A DNA stretch of 64,000 nt from Clusia tigrina. Lineage: Eukaryota; Arthropoda; Insecta; Diptera; Clusiidae. The stretch covers positions 317,568,789-317,632,788 of the forward strand of contig OV050030.1 of the NCBI GenBank assembly GCA_920105625.2. The letters run 5' to 3'. Positions 43,179 to 55,100 of this stretch are shown piece by piece. The number at the start of each line of letters is the position of its first letter. Positions within the stretch are counted from its first letter, which is position 1. Position numbers and translations under genes: made by a program. Below the pieces are notes generated by a model that was given only the letters and a program-made list of their open reading frames with translations, searched no databases and was not told the origin of the DNA.

Positions 43179-44426
43179 CTATGAACTGACATGTCGCCAT
43201 TGCTCGGGTAGAGTTAACATTTGAATTTTTGCTACTCTATTTGCAACAAAAGTTTTGTATGCTGATGATTGAGCATTTATCCAATGAAGCACAACCTCTG
43301 AATCGGTCCAAAAGAAGATTGGTTTATCCTCTATCTGACAATCTGTTTTCACCCGAGCTGCGAGTTGGGCACCTACTAGTACGGCACAAAGTTCTAATCG
43401 AGGCAGAGTTTGTGTTTTTAATGGTGAAACATGGGTTTTGGCGCATAATAACCGCGTCATTATCCTGCCATCTTTTAGCGTTGCTCGTAGATATGCTGCC
43501 GCGCCGAAGGCCCTTTCGGAAGCATCAGAAAAGATGTGTAGTTGTGTTAATGATGATAGTTTTCCCTTGAATATGTGTCTGGCTATTCGGAGATTGTTTA
43601 AGTGGTTAAGATTTTGTCTGAATGCCGTCCATGTAGCGTTGAGATCCGATGGTAGAGCCTCATCCCAGGATAACTTTATTTGCCATAGATGCTGTGTGAA
43701 TATTTTTGCCTTGACGATCACCGGTGCCAGTAGTCCAAGTGGGTCAAACAGTCGTGCTAGTTCGGAGCTGACCGTTCGTTTCGTGATTGCCCGCACAGGA
43801 TCCAGCGTTGATCTGACACAGAATACAACCACTTTCGCCAACCACAATAACCCCAGCGTTTTTATTTGGTCATTAGTATCATTAGAAAAATCTAAATTCA
43901 CTTCTTGGTCACCTTGTGGAATATTTGTTAATAGTCGGGGATGATTTGCACACCATTTTCGCAAATTAAATCCATGTGCGGTTAGCATTTTCATCAGCTG
44001 TCGTTGCATTTCTATGGCTGTAGCCAGACTGTCTGATCCTCCAAGTCCATCATCCATATAAAAATTGTCATGTAACATTTTTGCTCCCAAACGATGACTT
44101 ATCATGTTGTCGTTAGCGATTTGTTGCAGACATTTAGTTGCTAGGTACGGTGCTGCCCGTGTTCCATATGTAACGGTGTTTAGTTGATAGTACCCAATGT
44201 TGGCTGTTGGATCCTCTCTCCATACGATGACTTGATAACGTCGATCATCTGGATGTATTATGATCTGCCGATTCATCCTTTCGATATCGGTCGTGAACAC
44301 ACAGCGTGGCAATCGAAAGCGTAGCAGTATTGAAAAAAGTTCACTTTGAACTGTGGGCCCGGTATACTCGTACATCAAATCGTTCAATGAATATCCTGTC
44401 GTAGTTTTGGCGGATGCGTCGAACAC
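43179..44426 (-). CDS. BEL/Pao reverse transcriptase and RNase H segment
   Basis: 415 open residues between two in-frame TAGs (44427-44429 upstream, 43179 downstream). F-D-A-S-A-K-T opens the Pao-type RT. The first catalytic Asp is D47 (T-T-D-I-E-R-M-N-R-Q) and Y-M-D-D is at 123-126. A Pao RNase H follows, with F-S-D-A-S-E-R-A-F-G-A-A-A and F-W-T-D-S-E-V-V-L-H-W-I. It is a part of pol, not an independent gene. The stop at 43179 falls in R-H-V-S-S-x-E-N-P-A-D, the usual RNase H-integrase linker. Confidence 0.88.
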   Translation of the reverse strand: MFDASAKTTTGYSLNDLMYEYTGPTVQSELFSILLRFRLPRCVFTTDIERMNRQIIIHPDDRRYQVIVWREDPTANIGYYQLNTVTYGTRAAPYLATKCLQQIANDNMISHRLGAKMLHDNFYMDDGLGGSDSLATAIEMQRQLMKMLTAHGFNLRKWCANHPRLLTNIPQGDQEVNLDFSNDTNDQIKTLGLLWLAKVVVFCVRSTLDPVRAITKRTVSSELARLFDPLGLLAPVIVKAKIFTQHLWQIKLSWDEALPSDLNATWTAFRQNLNHLNNLRIARHIFKGKLSSLTQLHIFSDASERAFGAAAYLRATLKDGRIMTRLLCAKTHVSPLKTQTLPRLELCAVLVGAQLAARVKTDCQIEDKPIFFWTDSEVVLHWINAQSSAYKTFVANRVAKIQMLTLPEQWRHVSS

Positions 44427-44458
44427 CTATCGCAATTTGGTTGTTGTGCTATCGGGTT

Positions 44459-45299
44459 TTAGAGCACAATGTTGAGGAAGTAGTTAGGAGACAGCAATGA
44501 GTCAAGCTTCACCTTCTTCATGTATCCCAATCCTTCGTATTCTCTCATAAACTCCACATATTGTTTTCGCAGTTCCACGTTTCTCTGAAATCGCTGTTTG
44601 AGACCAAGGAATCGATTATGAGCCATTAGTCTTGATTCTCCCAAAGCTGCTGGATTTTCGAGAAATGGCAATTTTACGATGAAGCGTCCCAGGTCATTTT
44701 TGCGCATATTTTGGGCAAAGTTTGTTTCGCATTGTTGTTCTACTGGTGACATGCTCTTTCCAATTGTTTCGACTTCATCCATCTTCCATAATTTTTCAAT
44801 TGCCTCGACCAGTGGACCATCCCTGCTATCGGTGTCTGTTTTCATCCCGAACACTGCACATGTCAATGATTCCGTCGATGGTTCAGACGCTCCAAATTTT
44901 CCGCTCACAATCCAACCCAGTGATGTGTTTTGGAGAATCGGGCCATTATTCATCATCTTAATATGACAAGGTGCCAAGAGACTCAGATAAAATTCGGCCC
45001 CCAGCAAGTCGTCAATTTTTTCTTGCTTGCAAAATTTCGGATCTGCCAATTGTATGTTGGCCGGGATTTTCCAATTTGAAGTATCAAATTGATTACTTGG
45101 TTGAGCGGAAATAATGTTTTTAAATACAAATGCTTCCAAATTAGTTGTGAAACTGCCACTAGTGGATTGCATCTTGACGTTAATCCTCTGAGTGACCGTC
45201 TTTTGCCCATCGCCAATTCCCTCAATGCACAAGGAAGTGTTGGGGTCCGTGTTTGATGTCCCCGGGAGCGTCCTTTTCGTTACTTGTCCTGGGCGCGCG
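44459..45299 (-). pseudogene. BEL protease end and RT linker
   Basis: 257-residue frame with I-D-D-L-L-G-A-E-F-Y-L-S-L-L (the DUF1758-type protease end of Pao elements) and G-W-I-V-S-G-K, then the long linker with M-A-H-N-R-F-L-G-L-K-Q-R-F. A frame change near 44465 separates it from RT. Upstream it stays open to 45299, where the E2 LTR starts, so protease and gag are lost from view. Confidence 0.8.
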
Positions 45300-45749
45300 T
45301 GTTCCTGAAAACCCTAAATAACTTGGTTTAAATAAAGACACTAGACCACTTTCGTTTTCAAAAGATCAAATCACGACAAAATTTATTCTTACAAATACTA
45401 ATTCTTATATACTATTTCTTAACAGTCATCTCAGTCTGTGAACTGACTTTTCTGGTGTTCCAGTTCCGCACCTGCTAATTGGTGTCAGTTGGTCAAGCCA
45501 ACTGACCCACTGCAAAACTATCAACGGTGCATTCTAAATTACAATGCCCTTCGCCGACTCGAATGCGGAACTGTAACACCATAAAAGTTTACATAATAAG
45601 CATTACATAAATACAATAGTTAGACCCTCAAAGTATGTGCTACTCTTAAACAACTTTAGCACAACTAATCCCACATAAAGTGTGGCATCTTTTAGGAGTC
45701 GATGCTGTGAGTCAACTACTCGTAGGTAGCTGGATTCTAACTCACAACA
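45300..45749 (-). repeat. E2 3' LTR
   Basis: 450 bp from TGTTCCTGAAAACC to CTCACAACA. The right end is fixed by the polypurine tract and likeness to the E1 LTR. The left end is inferred from the TG start and the end of BEL coding sequence (preceding bases CGCG). Confidence 0.75.
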
Positions 45750-46118
45750 TCCCCTTTTTCTAAAAGAAGTTAGTGCAACTAACTTCCAATGAAACTACAA
45801 TATTTTTTCTCTCTTCTTTTTTTTTAAATCGCCTTTTTCGGTTCTATTATTGCATTCTTTTCTTTTTACTTTTGTGCTCTTTTGTTTTAATTTTTTTTTC
45901 TATATTTTCTTTTTATATAAATTTTCTTTCTTTTTTTATAATTTTTCCTTTTTTATAGTTTCTTTTTTGTTTTGTTCTGCTCTAATTTTCTTTTTTTTAA
46001 ATAATATTCCCCTTTTTATATTTGGTCTTTCATCGACTCTTTTCTCACTGGCGTATATACAATTTCAAACAACTAGAGATAATACAATTTAGCTCTATAT
46101 TTATTATCCTAAATTTTA
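45750..46118 (-). other. E2 polypurine tract and purine-rich 3' UTR
   Basis: Sense AGAAAAAGGGGA at 45750-45761 touches the LTR. The rest is T-rich on the plus strand with no real frame, as in E1. Confidence 0.8.
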
Positions 46119-47905
46119 CTATGATACTTTATATATTAAAATCCTATGATATACTTCTGCTAACTGCTGGTCCAGTTGACGGTTGTCGTTGACGGTATGG
46201 TTATTGCGCTGCGCCGTTGGTGTGGTTGATTCGAGTCTTTGAAGAGCTGCTACTATTTTGCACCATTTTTTCGAAATGAGAGTCATCACCAGCATTATTA
46301 CTAGGATGAGCCCGGCTACACCGGCTAGCCCTCCCTTCGTCCAGGTGTGCACTATCTCGCAGGAATTGGCGAGATGTGATACCCTTTCCACATCTTCGGG
46401 CTCCTTTACCAAGTCGCTGATCGCTCTGCTGTTCGTTGTTAGGGTTCTTCGCAGGTCCTGGAAATGCATGAGTGAGACTGTGTTCGGTGACGTGAGAGTA
46501 TGGCCAAAGTCACTTCGTTTGTGATTTCCTTTTTTTGTCGTTAAACGTTTTGCTCCCATCTCTGACGTCGAGAAATTGTACTGCGACTCTTCCTAAGCTT
46601 TGTGTATTAAAATTACTCCTCTACCCATGGTTTTGCACCCTGCTCCGATTGTCATAAAACCGGTGTCTTTTAGTTGCAAACGCGTGCTCCCATCTGGGCA
46701 CACCGCCGTCAACGTCGCCGGGTCGTCGAAATGGTAGAACCATCTATTTATAGTTCCGGTGGCTAGTAGGATTCCACCTGTTGCTGGAATGGCTATGTGA
46801 TCGCATTGATCCTTTTCATGTTTCAGGATTTCTATCTCACAATAGTTACTCGCTCGGGTAAGCACTTTTCCAGGGTGGTAGCATAAGCGTTTCGTTCTGC
46901 CCAGTTCCCGGCATTTTCCCTTTTCATCCGCGGTCGACCCGACATAATGCTCCTGTGCTTGGCTTGCGGCTATATATTCATATTTCGCTTTTGGCAGAAC
47001 GCACCAGTCTGGATTTAGTCGTTTGGGTACTGGAATCTTAACGACCACTCTTAAACCGTTCTCCGCTTCTTCTGATCGAACATCGGCCAGTTCATAGAAC
47101 CGCTCCGGTGCCTCGCTATACCATGCAATTCCTTTCAATGACGTTGGGGCTGCTTTGAGTAACTCATCTGACGTCAGGCACATCGGGTGTAGCTTGCCAT
47201 GTAATAGGTCAGCAAGCACCACTAACTCCGTTTGTTGTTGATCCTGGATCCTCAGTAACTCCTCAGAAATAACTTTCCCCAAAATGAAAGACTCTGCCAA
47301 GTTCACTTCTGCTTCCTCTTGTCTTTTTCCAATGCCTTAGAACGCCGAGTGCATCTACTCCAGCTCTTGGAAAGTCCTATTCACTGCTTCGTGTAGACCC
47401 TGATATCCTGTTCTCATCACAGTCACCTCTTTTCCCAGCAATGACAAGGTCTTTGACTGTTTCTTCTCAAGATCCTGTAAGTGACCATAAATTCGGTCTG
47501 AATCCTGGTGGTCCATTGTACCAATCGTCCACTTAAGAATTTCTCCGACAGCGTCTATTAGCCACCGGCGTATCCTCCCTTTCAGGGCCAATGATTTCTC
47601 TTTTTCCGGAAATCTTCTCAATATTGCCTCTATTTCCAATGTCGAAACATCGCATCTACGCTTTAGCTCGGTCCCGCTGGTCGCTGCATGTCTCTCACAT
47701 AATTTCCTGGTTGTCTCCTGCATGCCTTTGAACTGTTCCACAATAATCCCCAATTCTGTTCGTGGAAACTCAGTTATAACCACCCAATAGTCCTTGGCGA
47801 ACCATATATCTCCTGTTTTCTCCAGTAATATATCCGTGTCCGGTAATTTGCCAACCGCACTCCTGCACGTATCCCGTTGGTAACCGCCAGCAGTATCACT
47901 AACAT
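46119..47905 (-). pseudogene. env: E2 env: F-like envelope glycoprotein, broken
   Basis: ATG at 47905 with a short hydrophobic signal sequence, a frame change near 47850, then an open stretch (47783-47355) with an R-I-R-R furin-type site (residues 70-73) and the G-T-M-D-H-Q-D signature next to the fusion-peptide-like region. TAG and TAA follow near 47330. The ectodomain (47306-46593) has eight or more cysteines, then a TAG at 46593. The end (46559-46119) has a transmembrane helix (G-L-I-L-V-I-M-L-V-M-T-L) and a basic tail. Domain by domain it parallels E1 env, with different lesions, so the two decayed independently. Confidence 0.85.
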
Positions 47906-48065
47906 GATCTATAACCGTACAAAAAAGGTAAAATGTTTACACTAAGCATACGATACTTCTGAATAAATATATAACAATATCTTCATAACAAGCTTATTCT
48001 ATAATTGAATGCTATATCATTCAATTTACGTCCACTCGTCTTCTCCCCTTACATTATTGGATTCG

Positions 48066-48135
<70 letters not shown>

Positions 48136-48239
48136 TTATATATTTTTTTTTTGTGTCGGAACAATCTAGTAAGCGCAGCACTCAGACAGAGTATATATCC
48201 ATTGTACTGCACCTAAGGTTCCCTTTTACTCGGCTTTAA
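47906..48239. repeat. E2 pol-env spacer with (TA)n microsatellite
   Basis: A TA tract at 48067-48131 followed by T-rich DNA. No gene. It lies at the same place in the element as the E1 spacer. Confidence 0.85.
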
Positions 48240-48249
48240 ATCTACACGA

Positions 48250-50274
48250 CCTCCGAGGAAATAGAAGTAGATCCTGTGGTGCCAAGGAGCCAAGTTGGTT
48301 ACTCCTCAGCATATCAGTGCCAAAAATCCCAAACCTGATTCGAGCAAAGGCAGGGCAGACGCAAAGAAAATGGTCCGCCGTCTCGTCTTCTTCTCCACAG
48401 GCTGGTCACAGCGCACTGTCTGATATGTCAATCCTTTCCATGTGCCTAGCCCATAGAAAGTGCCCTGTCATCACGCCAACCAACAGCCTGCAGTCCCTCC
48501 TACCTAAAGATAGAAGGAACCGTGAGCATCGGTCAGAGATAGCAGGTAGCATAATTTTCGTCCATCCGAAGCCTCTCTCAGGCCGCCATGCTCGCTTGTG
48601 GGTCGAAACAACCCACTTGTTTGCAGTGGCTTTGATGGCAGCAGAAGAGAGTGGCAGAACAGGCTCAAGGCCAATAAAAACAGCCTCGGAGCCCATCCTG
48701 ACCAAAGAGTCAGAGGTCTCGTTACCCGCAATGCCAGCGTGTCCCGGGACCTAAGTCAGCGTCAGACTATTATGTTTTCCAACATAATTTAGCCTGGATT
48801 TGCAGGACCTGACTATCGTGGAAGTGGTGGTCGGACTATTCAAGGCCATGAGCGCATCTTGGCTGTCACTGCAGACACAAATAGATTTGCCTTTCCACCT
48901 GTTTTGCACAACAAAGTCCATTACTTCAAGTATCGCATACACCTCCGCCTGAAACACAGACGCATGCAGACCAAGGGCAAAGAACCGACGGGTCCCACAA
49001 GATTCCACGAAGACACCAGAACCTGAACCTTCTTCAGTCCTGGAGCCATCAGTGAAAATACGGCAACAGTGTTTGCCGGGCTCGTTCTCGGGATCTAACC
49101 ATGAACGAGCAGTTCACAGTTCTGGCGATATACCAATCATGTCGAGAGGGTGTAGCTGCCCTGACAACAGTTCCGACCAAAGGTGGTTGGTGACGGGCTA
49201 TGCTTACCTGATTTCCTGGAAAGTGTGACTCCAACAGCAAGCTGAGTGTCTCACTTTGCCTCTCCGTATAGGAGCCATCAGATTTCCTGAGCGACCCCAG
49301 CTTATCGGTTTGGTCCTTTTTCAGGACTTTCACCAGTTTTGCCGTGTCACTCAGGGATTCGATATCACTGCAGAAGTCTCTAAAAGAAGTCCTTTTCGAG
49401 TCCCGAATTAGCTTCTTGTAGTCCCTCTGAACACGTCGATATCGTTCCCAGTCCTCATCAAGATTCGGCTTGAGGGCCCGGTTGAGGAGTTTTCTAGACT
49501 CACGCCTCAGCACCTGAAGCTCTCGATTCCACCATGGAACAGGAGTCCGGCTAAGAGGAGGTCTAGTTGGACAGGCTAGCTCGAAGCTGTTTGAGCGGTG
49601 TTGAGATGTTCAACAGCCGCCTCAATGTTCTGCTCCTTGCGGAGTTTCAGTGGCGTCACGTGATTGCTACGCAGTGCCTCCCTGAACTTTGGCCAGTCTG
49701 TTTTTCTTGGGTTTCTGGTGGGCAATGGCATCTGCGCCCGCTCGCCACACTGAAACTCAATGTATCTGTGGTCCGAGCACGAATCTTCGGCGAGGACCCT
49801 CTAGTTGTTGATCGACTACCCCAGTCTTGGATTTGACAGGGGGACGTCAATTACCTCCTGCCTTCTCGTAGTCACAAAAGTAGGCTGCCTGCCTACATTG
49901 TGGATGTTCAGGCTGGAGGAGGCAATATACTCGAACCGTCGAGAGTCCCGCTAATTGCACTTGCTGCTGCCCCAGATCGTATGCTGGGCATTAGCATCGC
50001 AACAAAGAACCAGACGAAGACTGCGCCGCTCACAGAACCCTACGAGTGTAGCGACCTTCCCAGGTGGTGGCGCCTCCAAAGCATCGTAAGGAAAGTAAGC
50101 AGATGCAATCACGAATCTCGACCATCCGTGCATACTCTTAAAACTTATCTCTGCCGCAAACAGATCCTGACAACAAAATGCGTCAAGGCAGGTCGCTGCG
50201 AGATGGGATGATATTATAAGACCGGCTCTAGGTCTAATCGAGTTTCTGTCATATAATATCGTGGCCCCTTTCAA
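48250..50274 (-). pseudogene. LOA ORF2 remnant: endonuclease, linker, RNase H
   Basis: 49951-50274: endonuclease with F-P-Y-D, L-V-L-C-C-D-A-N-A-Q-H-T-I-W-G-S-S; the D-A-N and H residues are catalytic. 49049-49513: linker ending just before RT. 48751-49008: RNase H with Q-A-E-V-Y-A-I and C-S-D-S-Q-D-A; a TAG replaces the Trp before V-P-G-H-A-G-I-A-G-N-E. 48406-48705: C-terminal L-L-V-G-V-M-T-G-H. RT is missing altogether. Inactive. Confidence 0.8.
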
Positions 50275-50495
50275 TGAGCCAAGGCCTAGAGGCGACCCCT
50301 AACGACCCACGGCTCTTGTAATGTTGTTATGTTGGCTGACGTGTGCAGCTGGGTGTGTCGTCTACTTAGGAGTACAGTAACGGCTTTAGAATGCTGCAAG
50401 TTGATCTGCGTTATCGTCAAAGGACGATGCTACGAGAATCGTCCGAGCCATTCATCTGGGAAAGACATGAAAAGTTAGAGTCCCAAAGAAGAGAC

Positions 50496-51660
50496 TCAGA
50501 CGGCTCCGGTACCGAGAAACCATGACATCAACAGTGGCCTCATCCACTCGCACCACAAGTCTTGCACTTTCTTTACCATCCCGGTTGCTCCCCTGGTGTG
50601 CGAAAGAATTCTCCAAAGCCTTGTGCTTATGCCAGGGTTCTGAGCACGCAGACAGGATAGGACATCTGTGGTCGTCAGATCGGGATCCGGAATCCAGCAG
50701 ATGGCCTTCCTGAGGGACACGCCTGCTTCGCTATAGACCGCGAAGCGAATGGTCCCCATGGGGGCACGTCATTGACTAGACCCCTGAGCCAATCAAAGTT
50801 GGCCTGAGCCGCGCACGACACCTGTAGAGTGCCGTCCTTTGTCTCATTGCCCTTCGCATTAGCTTCAGGACCGGAGGCAATGACGCGACGTATCAGATGA
50901 CCTTTGCAGTGTTTTATCTCTGCATCAGTCAGCCGATGGTCAGGCCCCAGCTTCCCAATCACCGCCATTGGTTGCGGGCCGGTAGCCTTCTCGCTGTACG
51001 ATGGCTTGGCTGCACCTTTGGAAGTGCTTGGGCGAAGGTCCAGCTCACCACTCGCCACTGGCAAAATTTCGCCGGGCAGATGGTTTTGCTGGATACGAGG
51101 GGCTGGGCAAACTGCAGTTTATTGGCAACATTCGTCCCCGCAAGATTAGCCGCCACCGAGGTTTCGCTCGTACCCTTTGGGGTCGTGGTGCCACCAGCAG
51201 TAACAGCTGCAGAGCAGGTGCGTATGCTGTTTTCAGCAACAAACCTCCGCCGCTGTCCTCGCGAGCGAGATTTCGGAGCGGTCAATCCCTCCGCAAGCTC
51301 GGTGGCTTCCGTGGGTGTCACTTCCGCCGACCTGGGCCTTTTGGAGGTAGTTGACACGGAAGGGCCGGCAGAGCAACGTGAGGATTTCTTCTGCACGAGC
51401 CTAGCAAGCCGCTTCTTTCTCTTCCTCCTCGCTTGAGTTCTCGTTGCCCCAGGACCACTGGTTGGTCGTTCCGCCACTGTGGTGGCTTCCCGACGCAGGC
51501 CCTCTGGATCAAGGGTACGTTCCTTCATCTCTGAAGAAGAAGAGATTGCGGTAACAACCCCCGTCTCCTCCAGGATGCGCTCTCGCTGATAAAGGCGAGA
51601 GACTTTAGCGATGGTTGGGGCCTCCAGAATCCGTGCCCCTGCCGCCGAAGCGTAATTCAT
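50496..51660 (-). pseudogene. LOA ORF1, frame-shifted
   Basis: The ATG at 51660 opens 233 residues, basic and S/T/P-rich with K-R-K-K-R. The true frame moves to 50675-51064 (A-E-I-K-H-C-K-G-H-L-I-R-R-V, then L-Q-V-S-C-A-A-Q-A-N-F-D-W-L) and then to 50496-50759 (C-W-I-P-D-P-D-L, Q-N-P-G-I-S-T-R-L-W). This is the folded C-terminal domain of fly LOA ORF1 proteins, DUF4780-like in my judgement. No zinc knuckle. Two frame changes. It probably binds element RNA. Confidence 0.7.
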
Positions 51661-51900
51661 TGAGTAATTAATCTAAAGTTGTCCATCGCCAGACAGTGGT
51701 TTTTGTTCGAGACTCCTCCCTAGCCAGTTTGGTCCGCGGATGGTACCCATTCTCTATACCATCATTGTGATAGACAGACAGCCATAACTCCCGCCGCTCC
51801 TAAGAGGTTCAGAAGTAATGTCATTTGCCTACCAAGGGTCCCCCTATCCGCCACCTGGGGACGCGTTCGATGGGATGTCAGGCAAATCCAGCACGAAAAA

Positions 51901-52183
51901 AAGTTTAATATTACTTACCCACGACTGTCTTATGATTTTATTTTGAAATATTATTTAATATTTTAAAAAAATATATTTTTCTCTACGGTGCTTCATTCGG
52001 CTACAGTGCCTAATAAGCACATTTTCATTACGGCACTTTTATCCGCCCGAGTTTGAGTGGCACACTTCTACTGGCATTGACTTTGAACGTCAAAACCGTG
52101 ATATTTGATATACTTACGCAACATCAGTTTGTTTACGTTATTATTTCGTGCTTACACTTGTAAAACACTGCCAACACATGTCT
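51901..52183 (-). other. E2 spacer right of the LOA insertion
   Basis: AT-rich, no gene; lies between the integrase stop (52184) and the LOA 5' end. Confidence 0.5.
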
Positions 52184-55100
52184 CTAATTGTGTTGCCTTG
52201 TATGGAAAAATTTCAACATATCATTATGTAGCTTTTTATTCTTGCCCTTAATCGTTACGACTATTGTAACTGGGCTGCGGATTTCTGCTACTGAATATGG
52301 ACCTATCCACACAGGTGAGAATTTGTTTCTCCTAGCCTGATTCTTCATCAGTACTTGGTCAACCACTTGAAAAACTACTGTGTTTAGTACCTTGTTATAG
52401 GCTTCCCTGGCTACTCGTTTAGCACAATCCTGGTTTTCTCTAACCAATTCGTGCGCTCGCTGCAACTGATATTTTTGCACTTTATTGGGGTCATCAGCAT
52501 TGTACACTGGCGCACATTTGCGCTTCAAATTTTCCGGCATGTTGAAATCAAACCCGCAGAGTGTTCTAAACGGAGTTTGCTTCGTTGATACATGTACCGA
52601 ATTATTGTGTACATGGATTGCAGTAGTCAACCATTGATCCCAATTCGAGCCGTCTTCCTTAGCAAAACTGCGCAAGTACTCGGCCAGAGGACGATGACTA
52701 CGTTCCAATGAGCCATTCGCCTGGGGATGATATTGTGTAATATGCAATTTCTTGATTCCCATCATTTTACACGTTTCTGAGAATAATTTCGATACAAAAT
52801 TGGAACCATTGTCGGTTATCAAAACCTTAGGTATGTTAAAACTTTATCAAATGGCTGTTTTGGTGTGTCAGTTAACACCATGGGTATCTTTGTTAGCCTT
52901 GAACTCTTATTGGCCTGACATTTCGGACACCTCTTTATATACTTTTTTATGTCCCGGAGCATACCTTTCCATCCGTATACTCGCCTAATTCTGTCATGGG
53001 TTTTCCAGAATCCCTGATGTCCACCTAGAAGTGAATCATGGAAACCCTTTAACACCGCCTGGATATCTTTTTTATCCTCCAGTCATTCCACATTGCTGGC
53101 TGTTTCTTCATTGGCATCGAAACCCGCATTGCTAACATCTCTTGTAGCATCAATTTTATCCCCTTGAATTCTCTCGGCCTTCTGCTTATCTGACTGTGCT
53201 TTGGCCCTCGTTTGCACTACTGATACCTTCTGTGCCTGCGGTACTCTGCTGAGCGCATCCGCATTTAGATTCTTTTTCCCAGGTTTATATATGATTTCAA
53301 AATCATACTCAGACAATTTGTGTCTGAACCTGGCTAGCCTAGACGTTTGGTCTTTCAAATTGGCAATGCCTCTCAACGGCTGGTGATCAGTGTATATCTT
53401 AAATGGGCGTCCTAGCAGATATGCACTAAAACTCTTCGTAGCCCACACGATGGCTAGAAATTCCTTCTCTATCGTAGAGTATCTTTTCTCCGTATCGCTA
53501 AGCGCCCTGCTTGCGAATGCAATTGGTCGGTCATTACCAACTTCCCCTTGTGACAATACTGCTCCTAATGCTTCATTGCTAGTATCAGGGGTCAACAAAA
53601 AAGTTTTCTCAAAGTCGGGGAAGCCAAAATTGGTGGCGAGCTAATTATTTCCTGTAGCCTCTCGAATGCTTGCTGACATCTCTCTGTCCATTCGAACTTT
53701 GCTTCTTTCGTAGCAACTTATTCACTGGCAACGCAATTCCGGCTAGTCCTTCCACGAACTTTCTATAATAGTTCAATAGTCCTAGGAATGATTGCACTTC
53801 CTTTCGATTGCTTGGAACCGCTAAATTTCTAACGCATTCCACCTTCTGCGGGTCAGGCAGTGCTCCTGCCTCTGAGCAACGATGGCCTAAATAAACCACC
53901 TCCCTTCGCAAAAATTTGCATTTCTCCGTGTTCAATTTAAAATTGTGTTCTCGTAATTTCTGGAGCACCTTGCACAAGCGTTGCGAATGCTGCTGCAAGT
54001 TCTTAACATAAATTACAATATCATCCAGATACACAAAACAATCTAACCCTTGCAAGCCTGTTAGCACATGGTTCATCAACCGTTGGAAGGTAGCCGGTGC
54101 TCCTGTTAATCCAAACGGCATTCTATTAAACTCATAATGCCCTAAACCGGTGCTGAACGGGGTTTTCTGCTTATCTTGGGTATCCACGAGAACTTGGTGG
54201 TAGCCACTTGCTAAATCAAGTGTAGAAAAATATCTACTGTGTCCCAACTGATCCAGAATCTCTTCTATCCTTGGTATCGGGAACACCTGCTTGATAGTGG
54301 CGTCGTTTAATTTCCCAAAATCGACGACCATTCTCCACTTCTTTTGACCCTGAGCAAAATATTGGTGAGTTCCAAGGCGAGATACTTGGCGAAATTATGT
54401 TATCCATTAACATTCCTTCCACTTGCCTATTTACCTCATCTTTGTGAGCTTGTGGCAATCTGTATTGCTTCTGATTTATTGGCGGTTGATCCACCCTAGT
54501 AGGTATTTCATGCTCTACCTCTGGTGTATATGTCAACTGGTCTCCTTCCAGCAAAAATATGTCATGAAATGACGTACAAATGGCTTCTATTGATGCCGTT
54601 TCTTCTAAATTTACGCATGGGTCTAACTTCAGTGATTCTAGCACTCTCTCCATTCTTTTTCTTATATCTACCTGATTAATCTGATTTACCGATCTATAAT
54701 TCGGTTCTTTAAAATTATCATAACTAGTGAACTTAGGCCTAAAATTTTCATCCATCAGTTAGTCCTTTTCTGAGGCGTTGAGTACACAAGCGTATACCCT
54801 TGTCAGCGTGCGTTATGGTCTCTTCCATATATACGCCTTCCGCTAGCTGCTGCTTGTGCAAAACAATAGTCCTAAGTTTCGTGTTTACACGCATAGTAAC
54901 TACTCTAGTTGACCTTGCATTCACTACCTCCATACAATTCTTAATCCTATTCACTGTTCCTTCCTGCCATGACTTCAATGGAAGAGTAAGGATTCTATTC
55001 TTATTATCATCATAAATTGATAACTGTTTTTCTAGCGCATCCAGTATAGTGCGGCCCCAGAGATTATCGTGGCCAATTATCCCATCGGCCGGGATACCTT

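Larger units (their letters stand above)
37399..45299 (-). mobile_element. BEL/Pao element with env-like gene, inserted in G3
   Basis: Minus strand. 3' LTR 37399-39534 (ends TGTTAA...TTAACA in sense, 926 bp without the mariner), purine tract next to it (sense CAGGGGAGAA), env-like ORF, integrase, RNase H/RT, and protease-RT linker up to 45299, where errantivirus-like E2 begins. Gag, protease core and 5' LTR are outside the window. RT and integrase have the BEL style (Y-M-D-D, H-X4-H...C-X2-C, DUF5641-like integrase tail). The base run TATAT left of 37399 would be its 5-bp target copy. Several stops make it inactive. Gag-pol-env in one frame is known from roo. Confidence 0.88.
48240..51900 (-). 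mobile_element. LOA-clade non-LTR element inserted in E2
   Basis: Minus strand: 5' UTR about 51661-51900, ORF1 50496-51660, ORF2 about 48250-50274 with endonuclease, linker, RNase H and C-terminal region. RNase H after the RT position is the mark of the LOA group. RT is deleted: the linker at about 49050 joins directly to RNase H. Its 5' half recurs at 60693-62500. Confidence 0.8.

Noticed and set aside
48751..49008. RNase H fragment as a domesticated host RNase H
   Set aside because: It lies in order with LOA endonuclease and C-terminal pieces and has a stop in place of a conserved Trp.
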